Translations under genes and position numbers: made by a program | NCBI GenBank assembly: GCA_011065235.1 | Contig: JAAKFB010000088.1 | Location: forward strand, 1 to 7,166 | DNA: 7,166 nucleotides | From: Chlamydiota bacterium | GTDB taxonomy: Bacteria; Chlamydiota; Chlamydiia; Chlamydiales; Rhabdochlamydiaceae | Direction: 5' to 3' | The notes under the pieces: generated by a model | Seen by the model: the letters and a program-made list of their open reading frames with translations, nothing else | Told to the model about the DNA's origin: nothing | The model's database searches: none | Shown: in pieces, positions 1 through 6,129 of the stretch | Position numbering within the stretch: the stretch's first letter is position 1 | Layout: each line of letters opens with the position of its first letter

Positions 1-1
1 T

Positions 2-3000
2 AATGACGAGTTTATAGAAGAGGCAGTGACTGGAGTAGCCCTCTTCGGAAAACAATTTAAAAAATTAGGAGTGCTTTCCTATGATACCCTTAATATTGGG
101 ACCGCGATTCAATCAGACGATGTAGAATCTGGGAAGAAAATTGTCGGGGGATGTGGTACAAATCTTCAAGTACAAAAAGTTCAAGCGACTCCTAAGGCAG
201 CTGCATTTCTCGAAAACTCTTGGTCAGAGGTTGTTGATTTAGTTCCAGAATCTTGGAAAATCGTTAAAGATGCAGAAGGCAAAGTTCAAGGGGCAATGTT
301 TCGCCTCGCTTACGAAGATGTCCCCGAATCAATGATTGACAATTATCAATGGATGGAATCCTTGCTTCTCCCTCCTCAGGGTGAAGATCAGTCCTCTTGC
401 GAAGAAAGGATTGCTATTCTAGAAGCGATGGAAATGGATGATCGTAATAGCTTTGATGACTTAATAAAAAATTCAAATGATTTGAAAAAATTACAAGATA
501 GGGGTGGGCGTAGTTTATTACATCACGCTGCTAGCTCTCAAAATGGGTATTATTTTAGTAAATTAATAGAGAAAGGGTTATTGCATGACAAAGATGGAAT
601 GGGTTATTTACCAGTCCATTATGCAGCAATGAATGGTTCTTTAGATGTGCTTAAGCAGATAGCGGGTAAAAATCAACCGAACATGCTCGATGCAAGAAGT
701 TTAGTTGAAACGACACCAATATATGTTGCGATCCAACATAATCAGGTTGAGGCTGTCCAATTTCTTTTGGGCCATAATCCACCGTTTTCTCCAAATGTGG
801 AAGGGTATACTCCTTTACATTGTGCACTTCATCACGGAAATAAAGAAATTTGTTCTCTTGTGTTGGCTCATGAGGGAGTCGGAAGTTGTGTTAATGTCGC
901 TACGGAAGAAGGTCAGACCCCATTAATGCTCGCAACGGAACTGGATTCTGTGGAATATGTCGATGTTCTTATTAAGTTAGGCGCTAAATCAGACAGAGAG
1001 CGAAAAGATGGGGTGACTGCTCATGAGATTGCTATTGAAAACAATTTTACTGAGGTTCTCGAACATTTATTGAAAGTGGGAAGTTGCCCTGATCAAGCAG
1101 TTAAGGCAGCAGCACAAATGGGTTCGATAGAAGTTGCTACCATGCTTCAAAAGCCAATACTTGCGCTAAAGAATCGGTTTGAAGATACAGCACTTCATAT
1201 CGCAATTAGGCACGGAAATATTCCTGTTGCACTCTTTTTTGTTCAAAAATGTACAAATGTAAACGATTTAAGTGCCGAAAATAAGATTAAAGAAACTGCA
1301 GTTTCTTTAAGCGCCGAACTGGGAATTTGGGCCCTGATTATTGAATTACATAGAAAAGGAGTTTCAATAGATCCCACGAAATTACTCCATCTAGATTATC
1401 ATCCTTTGGTGCAGGACTTGTTTGCTGAAAAGAAATATTCTAGTGAAGAGCTAAAAGGAGAGGCTCTCATTGCCGCAAGAGAAGGGAATCATGAGGCCCT
1501 CTCAGAAATATTCATCCCTTCCGGGGTTAATTTAAAAGAATTGCGAGATTCTAAAGGATGGAGAGTTTTTCACCTTTTGGCAAAATCGGATGGAGTTTCT
1601 CTTTTTAAGTACGCATATCGTGGGCTATTTGATCCTTTAATGCCTTTAGCAACAGAACAAGGGAAAACAACGGCATTTATCGCTGCTGAACATGGAAGTG
1701 GGCGTGTTCTAAAGTTCATTCTTCAACTGATGAAAAAAAATAATCTTCATCTAAATCATCATTTCATGGATCGACATTTGTTCTATGCAGCTGTTACGAG
1801 TGGAAAGCTAGAAATTTGTGAGAGTATGACGGGTGCTTATAGTGATATAGATCTGCCAAACTGCGTTCTTGATAGCAATGGGACACGGCCGGTTCATTTA
1901 GCCGCAAAATTAGGATTGCTTTCGGTTTTGAAATGGCTTCATTCAAAAGGAGCAGATTTACAAGCTCAAGATTTGTCAGGAAAAACTCCTTTGGATTTTG
2001 CGGTCAGGGCCTCTTCAGGTGAAATGGTCTCTTTTCTTTTGAGTCAAGGTGTGAAGGTCACTCCTCCAGCATTGTATAAAGCAATTTCTCAAGAAGAAAT
2101 TGGGCTTCTTTTCAAAGAGCAGGCTCTCTCCAAAGATGTTTTAAACCAATCTTTGAGACTCTCTATGGAAAAACATGATTTTCCTGGTTTTATGAAGCTT
2201 TTAGAGGGGGGCGCAGATGTAGATTGGACCAAAGATAGTTTTTCACCTATTTTATTCGCATCAGCTAGTGGCCAATCAAATATGCTTCAAGTGATTTTGA
2301 AGTATTCGCAAAATCACTTGGTTGAAGGGCTTCGTGAAGCAGAAAAGAACGGCCATTTTTATTGTAGAGAGTTACTCCTAAGAGCTCAAAATCCCAATAG
2401 GCAAGGATTAACTAATTATTGTGAACAAGGTGAAGAATTTAAAAAAATTTTAATAAGATTAAGCCAACGTAAACTAAGTCCTCAGGACATTGAAGAAATT
2501 CTGCAACAGTTTGATCCAATGAAAAATTTGTATATTGCAGAGGGGGAGTATTGGGGCTCTCCACTGCACTTCTTATTAAAATTCTGCCCGAATGCTCCTT
2601 TTCCTGAATCTTATATTAAAACACATGAAAAATTGGTAACTCACGAAGATAGCGATGGTAACACTATATTTCATATTCTTCATGAGAGCGGACAGCCTAC
2701 TCCGTTTAAAGCACATTCTGCAGTTTATTGCAAAAAAAATCACAATGGAATAACACCTCTTCATTTTGCTGCTCAATATTGTCAAAGTCAGAGTGAATTT
2801 AGGGAAATCGTGCAAAGACTTACGATTAGAGATTGCGAAGAGTGTGACAATGATGGCCAGTCTGCCGTTTTTTATGCAAGCTTTGGGAATAAAGAAGATA
2901 ATTTAGATATTTTAATTAAAAAAGACGTTAATTTAAATGTATTAGATAATCAGCTCTTGTCTCCTCTTTTTTATTGTGTAGAGAAGGAAAAATTAAACTT

Positions 3001-4423
3001 AGTGCATAAATTGTTGAGTGGAGGTGCTGATCCAGATTTACTGATTTCAGAAAGGCGCTGGCCCGTATTACATCTTGCAATTGAGCAAGAAAATCAAGAA
3101 ATGACTCGCAGTTTAATGTTTCATCACTGTGATTGTAGGTTAGCAGGAGATGATGGAATACAGCCGATTCATATAGCTGCAGAAACTGGAAATAATACTC
3201 TTATCCGAATTCTTCATGCTAAGGGAATTCCTATGGACGTTGAAACTCCAGAAGGCTTGCAGCCCATTCACATTGCTGCACAGCATGGAAATACAGCAAC
3301 CGTGTTTTTACTTGCAGAATTGACGAAGGCGGGAATTGATGTGCCTGATGAAGAGAGAGCTTACACGCCTTTGCATCTTGCTCTTAATGCAGGAAAACTA
3401 GACACGGCTGGAAAGTTACTTTTAAAAGGTGCTGATCCAACAGTCAAGACTAAAAATGGTGCGAATTCTTTTTCATTAGCAGCTGGTTCGGATGGGGCGT
3501 TTTCTGCTATGGACATTCTGACTCCTTATCGCTTATCAAATGATCCCAATCAATTATTTTTAGCGGCAGAAATAGCTATTTTAAGAGATAACGTAGACGC
3601 ATTTGTTAAACTTTATCAACGTGGGATTCCTGTTGGATCTGAGCTGACAAATGAATTAACAGGGTTACAACATGCTTCTTTACATGGTTCTGTGCAGTGC
3701 ACACAGTGGCTTTTGGAACAAGGAGAAGATCCAAGTATCTGTCGTAGAAGTGGTGAAAATGCTTTTGAAATGGCTGCGATGAATGATTCTTATGAACAGT
3801 TCGCGCTTTTATTGGAACATGCTTCACGTGATCTAGATGAGAAAAATATTTTAGGAAAAAGCTTACTGCATATTTCAGCAAAAGCAGGGAAGTTGAGTCA
3901 TATCACTTATCTAATTCGAAATGGTGTGGTTATCAACTGTGTTGATATTAATGGTGATACTCCCCTTCACTTAGCTGCAAAAGCTGGACATGTTGATGTT
4001 GTGGATCTTTTATTGAGTTGTGGAGCGGATCCGACATTAAAAAATGGTTCCCAAAAAACGCCTGAAGATTTAATAGAAGAACAAAATCTAAAAACCAAAC
4101 AACTTTTTCAAGATCACGAAAAGATATTTAATCAGTTAATTCCTGGGGATACATACTTACATTTTGCAATCAGATGGGGTAATGCCATTGCTGTAAGATT
4201 ATTAGCAAAAACAGAAGAAATAAATAAGCAGAATGCAAGGGGAGAAACACCATTGCATGATGCAGTCAAAGTTAGCAACCTAGATTTTGTTCTTTATTTG
4301 ATTAATAGAGGAGCAGGTCTAAACATTAAAGACTTAGAAGAAAAAACCCCCTTAGATATGGCAGAGGGCAATCAAAAATTGGTTACTGGACTCAAGAAAC
4401 TGGGTGCACTTTCAGGCGGATAA
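2..4423 (+). CDS. Giant ankyrin-repeat protein, N-terminus outside the window
   Basis: The frame is open from base 2 to the TAA at 4421-4423, giving 1473 visible residues. A GTG at 26 is the first start-like codon, but eight sense codons precede it and no well-spaced Shine-Dalgarno supports it, so the gene most likely begins upstream. Residue numbers here count from that GTG. Residues 1-125 are non-repetitive and unrecognised (GGCGTN at 41-46). From about 130 to the end there are roughly 30 ankyrin-type units of about 33 residues, with TPLH-like cores at 262 (TPLHCALHHG), 388, 621, 910, 1046, 1079, 1114, 1312 (TPLHLAAKAG), 1376 and 1408. The best unit is near 1307-1340, ending GADP. Ankyrin repeats bind proteins; no enzymatic motif is visible. 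In host-associated bacteria such proteins are often secreted effectors, which is inference here. The ending overlaps the convergent F-box-like gene by 52 bp. Confidence 0.94.
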   Translation, partial: NDEFIEEAVTGVALFGKQFKKLGVLSYDTLNIGTAIQSDDVESGKKIVGGCGTNLQVQKVQATPKAAAFLENSWSEVVDLVPESWKIVKDAEGKVQGAMFRLAYEDVPESMIDNYQWMESLLLPPQGEDQSSCEERIAILEAMEMDDRNSFDDLIKNSNDLKKLQDRGGRSLLHHAASSQNGYYFSKLIEKGLLHDKDGMGYLPVHYAAMNGSLDVLKQIAGKNQPNMLDARSLVETTPIYVAIQHNQVEAVQFLLGHNPPFSPNVEGYTPLHCALHHGNKEICSLVLAHEGVGSCVNVATEEGQTPLMLATELDSVEYVDVLIKLGAKSDRERKDGVTAHEIAIENNFTEVLEHLLKVGSCPDQAVKAAAQMGSIEVATMLQKPILALKNRFEDTALHIAIRHGNIPVALFFVQKCTNVNDLSAENKIKETAVSLSAELGIWALIIELHRKGVSIDPTKLLHLDYHPLVQDLFAEKKYSSEELKGEALIAAREGNHEALSEIFIPSGVNLKELRDSKGWRVFHLLAKSDGVSLFKYAYRGLFDPLMPLATEQGKTTAFIAAEHGSGRVLKFILQLMKKNNLHLNHHFMDRHLFYAAVTSGKLEICESMTGAYSDIDLPNCVLDSNGTRPVHLAAKLGLLSVLKWLHSKGADLQAQDLSGKTPLDFAVRASSGEMVSFLLSQGVKVTPPALYKAISQEEIGLLFKEQALSKDVLNQSLRLSMEKHDFPGFMKLLEGGADVDWTKDSFSPILFASASGQSNMLQVILKYSQNHLVEGLREAEKNGHFYCRELLLRAQNPNRQGLTNYCEQGEEFKKILIRLSQRKLSPQDIEEILQQFDPMKNLYIAEGEYWGSPLHFLLKFCPNAPFPESYIKTHEKLVTHEDSDGNTIFHILHESGQPTPFKAHSAVYCKKNHNGITPLHFAAQYCQSQSEFREIVQRLTIRDCEECDNDGQSAVFYASFGNKEDNLDILIKKDVNLNVLDNQLLSPLFYCVEKEKLNLVHKLLSGGADPDLLISERRWPVLHLAIEQENQEMTRSLMFHHCDCRLAGDDGIQPIHIAAETGNNTLIRILHAKGIPMDVETPEGLQPIHIAAQHGNTATVFLLAELTKAGIDVPDEERAYTPLHLALNAGKLDTAGKLLLKGADPTVKTKNGANSFSLAAGSDGAFSAMDILTPYRLSNDPNQLFLAAEIAILRDNVDAFVKLYQRGIPVGSELTNELTGLQHASLHGSVQCTQWLLEQGEDPSICRRSGENAFEMAAMNDSYEQFALLLEHASRDLDEKNILGKSLLHISAKAGKLSHITYLIRNGVVINCVDINGDTPLHLAAKAGHVDVVDLLLSCGADPTLKNGSQKTPEDLIEEQNLKTKQLFQDHEKIFNQLIPGDTYLHFAIRWGNAIAVRLLAKTEEINKQNARGETPLHDAVKVSNLDFVLYLINRGAGLNIKDLEEKTPLDMAEGNQKLVTGLKKLGALSGG
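413..4420 (+). repeat. Ankyrin-repeat coding array (about 30 units)
   Basis: Protein-level tandem repeats spaced about 33-36 residues (roughly 99-108 bp) run to the C-terminus of the giant ankyrin protein. Recognisable core motifs include LPVHYAAMNG (195), TPLHCALHHG (262), TALHIAIRHG (388), RPVHLAAKLG (621), TPLHFAAQYC (910), QPIHIAAETG (1046), QPIHIAAQHG (1079), TPLHLALNAG (1114), TPLHLAAKAG (1312) and TYLHFAIRWG (1376). Most units are diverged at the DNA level, so the array is old rather than freshly amplified. The stretch near residues 755-842 fits the consensus poorly and may be a linker or strongly decayed repeats. The unit count is by eye. Confidence 0.88.
3161..3295 (+). repeat. Closest pair of adjacent ankyrin units
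   Basis: Residues 1046-1057 and 1079-1090 of the ankyrin protein are nearly the same (both start QPIHIAA and continue with a GN at the same offset) and lie exactly 33 residues, 99 bp, apart. The DNA copies at 3161-3196 and 3260-3295 are still visibly alike, unlike most other units. This suggests either a more recent unit duplication or strong constraint on these two neighbouring units. Confidence 0.6.
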
Positions 4424-6129
4424 TGCTTGAAGAGGCGGTCTAGTTTAGCGTGAACGATGTCAGTATCGGGGTTTAGCACTTCTAAAGATCGAAGAAGAAA
4501 CGAGATCTGATTCTCTGGTGAATAGACAGGTTTAAGCATGAGGTAACTGCGTCGTTGCTTTTGTGTCTCTTGTAGGATGAACGGGACATCTTCCCAAAAT
4601 TGTCTTCTTGTGCTCCCTTGAAAACTTCCGTACACCAAACTGTTGTAGCTCTCTAATCTGTGTCCCAATTCAAGGATTTGATAAAGCAAGGGGTGAATTT
4701 TTTCATCATCGATTAAACATAGCTCTTTCACTATGTCGTAAAAAGAGCCTTCATCCTGCATGTTTTGTTTGAAAAGCGCTATTTGTTTTTCAAAGATTTC
4801 AAGTGCTTTCTGAGGATCAAAGGGAAATAACGCTCTAGCGATTTTACAATAATCTTGAACTTTATTATCTACGATATTTGGTTGCACAGAATCTAGTGCC
4901 TTTCTTAGCAATGCGCTCGCTTTTTCTGGATCAAAAGGTTGAAGGCAGTGAGCGAGTCCGATATGTGCTTTGATATGGCCAATCGATTTACCAATGCGGT
5001 CTACGTTTGCGATGCTCCTTCTAAAAAGAGCGTCTGCTAATTCACGATCAAATGAGGCTAGAAATTTTGCAATTTTGGGCAAATATGGGAGTTCTCTCCC
5101 AGAATCATTTATTTCTGTTAGGAGGATGCGGAGTTTGGGTAGGAAGAGGACCGGATCTCTACGATCCCAATTTTTTAAAAATTTTAGAATGGCTTGAGAG
5201 ATGAGATATTTGTCAGAGTTGCTGATTAGCATATCTAGTGATTGAAGATACAGAGAATGGGATTCTTTTGAATCCACGAGGGAGAGACTCACTGCAAGCC
5301 CAGAGAAAAGGAGCGATCGGTTGACGGGGTTGTCACATCGCTTGGCGATTTCGTAAGCTTCATTAAAAAGAGGCGGAATCTGATCGGGAAGTGTCAAAGC
5401 CTGCCTTTGGATAATCAATAAGAACTCATTGCGAAATGTACAATGGGGATCCCTCTTACTAATTTTCATAGCAGCTTCGAAAATTTTATTGGCTCTTTGA
5501 GTATTTAAAGGAGCAAAAGCCTCGGCAATTTGAACCAGCGTTTGGATTTTGAGGGAATGATGAGAAACACCTTGCGCACAATTAAAAAGTGCTTCTAAAA
5601 GAATTTCAGCATTCAAAGGGCGTATCAAGAGGATGGCTTTGGCAAGTCTTCGTAAAATACTTTGAATTCCAAAAGTCTCATTTGTCTGGATAGCCAGATG
5701 TGTCGCAAGAGCGGGATGATACTTTGCAAGATTTTGAAATAACTCAGATCCACCTGTCCATTCTTCTTTAAACTTTACGGTGGGAATTAGAGTAATGATG
5801 CGGTCTAAAATTTCACAAATAAACACATTGTGTCTCAATTTTTTTTGTCTGAAAATCTCATGGATCTTTACGCATGTTTGACTAAGTCGTCCCATTGCTC
5901 GCAGTGAGAGGTGCTCGCTAAGCGGTTCTGCACAGTGTTTGAGCAGTTCGGTAAAAGGAAGAGAGGGAGGAGGGGGGTTGAGGGCATTTTTGCGATATCG
6001 TAGATATCCAAAACCCAAAACGCTTGCAAAGACAAGGGCTACTTTGGGGATAGAAATTTTATCGACGATTTGAAACACGTCGAAATTACGAAAATCGGGA
6101 AAAATTGTTGAAAATCCTATGGAGATCAT
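4372..6129 (-). CDS. Membrane-anchored F-box-like protein with helical repeat body
   Basis: 585 residues, ATG at 6129 and TGA at 4374-4372. In order: a possible transmembrane segment at about 27-43 (KVALVFASVLGFGYL) followed by basic RYRK; four prolines at 52-55; an F-box-like motif at about 56-95 (LPFTELLKH, then LSLRAMGRLSQTCVKIHEIF); then a helical body with degenerate TPR-like units near 201-224, 277-303, 353-376, 391-415 and 430-453. F-box domains bind SKP1 in eukaryotic SCF ubiquitin ligases, with a repeat domain choosing the substrate; bacterial pathogens use the same design in effectors. A matching role here is inference from a motif read by eye. The start overlaps the upstream TPR gene by 44 bp, preceded by only a weak GAGA ribosome site, which suggests translational coupling. 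A GTG at 6078 (residue 18) would keep all domains and is an alternative start. The body alone could be called a TPR-like hypothetical protein. Confidence 0.85.
   Translation of the reverse strand: MISIGFSTIFPDFRNFDVFQIVDKISIPKVALVFASVLGFGYLRYRKNALNPPPPSLPFTELLKHCAEPLSEHLSLRAMGRLSQTCVKIHEIFRQKKLRHNVFICEILDRIITLIPTVKFKEEWTGGSELFQNLAKYHPALATHLAIQTNETFGIQSILRRLAKAILLIRPLNAEILLEALFNCAQGVSHHSLKIQTLVQIAEAFAPLNTQRANKIFEAAMKISKRDPHCTFRNEFLLIIQRQALTLPDQIPPLFNEAYEIAKRCDNPVNRSLLFSGLAVSLSLVDSKESHSLYLQSLDMLISNSDKYLISQAILKFLKNWDRRDPVLFLPKLRILLTEINDSGRELPYLPKIAKFLASFDRELADALFRRSIANVDRIGKSIGHIKAHIGLAHCLQPFDPEKASALLRKALDSVQPNIVDNKVQDYCKIARALFPFDPQKALEIFEKQIALFKQNMQDEGSFYDIVKELCLIDDEKIHPLLYQILELGHRLESYNSLVYGSFQGSTRRQFWEDVPFILQETQKQRRSYLMLKPVYSPENQISFLLRSLEVLNPDTDIVHAKLDRLFKHYPPESAPSFLSPVTNF
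4771..5529 (-). repeat. Degenerate TPR-like repeats with PFDP/A signature
   Basis: Within the F-box-like protein, units starting at residues 201, 277, 353, 391 and 430 share the form I-A-x-x-L-x-x-F-D-x-x-x-A-x-x-L-F-x-x-A. The clearest are GLAHCLQPFDPEKASALLRK (391) and IARALFPFDPQKALEIFEKQ (430), 39 residues apart; the one at 353 (IAKFLASFDRELADALFRRS) is 38 residues earlier. This is a helix-turn-helix solenoid of TPR type with longer-than-canonical units. Confidence 0.65.
5845..5964 (-). other. F-box-like domain
   Basis: Residues 56-95 follow the F-box pattern of LP-x-x-LL, a helix ending in a leucine (L74), then L-x-x-L-S-x-x-C and a final aromatic/aliphatic helix (VKIHEIF). The pattern LPFTELLKH followed after about ten residues by LSLRAMGRLSQTC resembles the eukaryotic consensus in both spacing and hydrophobic positions. 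The position, N-terminal and ahead of a repeat solenoid, is the normal one for an F-box adaptor. It was found by eye without a profile score. Confidence 0.62.
6001..6051 (-). other. Predicted transmembrane segment of the F-box-like protein
   Basis: Residues 27-43 are hydrophobic with only one charged residue (K29) near the start, and are followed directly by the basic cluster RYRK (44-47). By the positive-inside rule the rest of the protein, including the F-box-like motif, would face the same side as the basic cluster. The segment is short (about 17 residues) and single, unlike the paired hydrophobic hairpin of typical chlamydial inclusion membrane proteins. Confidence 0.6.

Noticed and set aside
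26..28. GTG as the true start of the ankyrin protein
   Set aside because: The frame stays open upstream to base 2. The purine stretch before the GTG (AGAAGAGGCA) sits too close for a good ribosome site, and the following residues do not look like a protein N-terminus.
705..926. 73-residue open frame in another frame of the ankyrin gene
   Set aside because: It overlaps recognisable ankyrin cores (TPIYVAIQHN, TPLHCALHHG) in the main frame and has no start signal.
2576..3881. Two minus-strand open frames (2576-2815 and 3606-3881) opposite the ankyrin gene
   Set aside because: Both are antisense to well-formed ankyrin units, show low-complexity shadow composition and have no Shine-Dalgarno sequence.
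4970..5197. 75-residue plus-strand open frame
   Set aside because: It is antisense to the repeat body of the F-box-like gene, where the minus-strand frame encodes regular repeat units.
5961..5984. G-rich stretch on the plus strand that could be read as a G-quadruplex
   Set aside because: It is the complement of the proline codons in the PPPP segment of the F-box-like gene. The G-runs do not give four spaced triplets, so a stable three-tetrad quadruplex is not supported.
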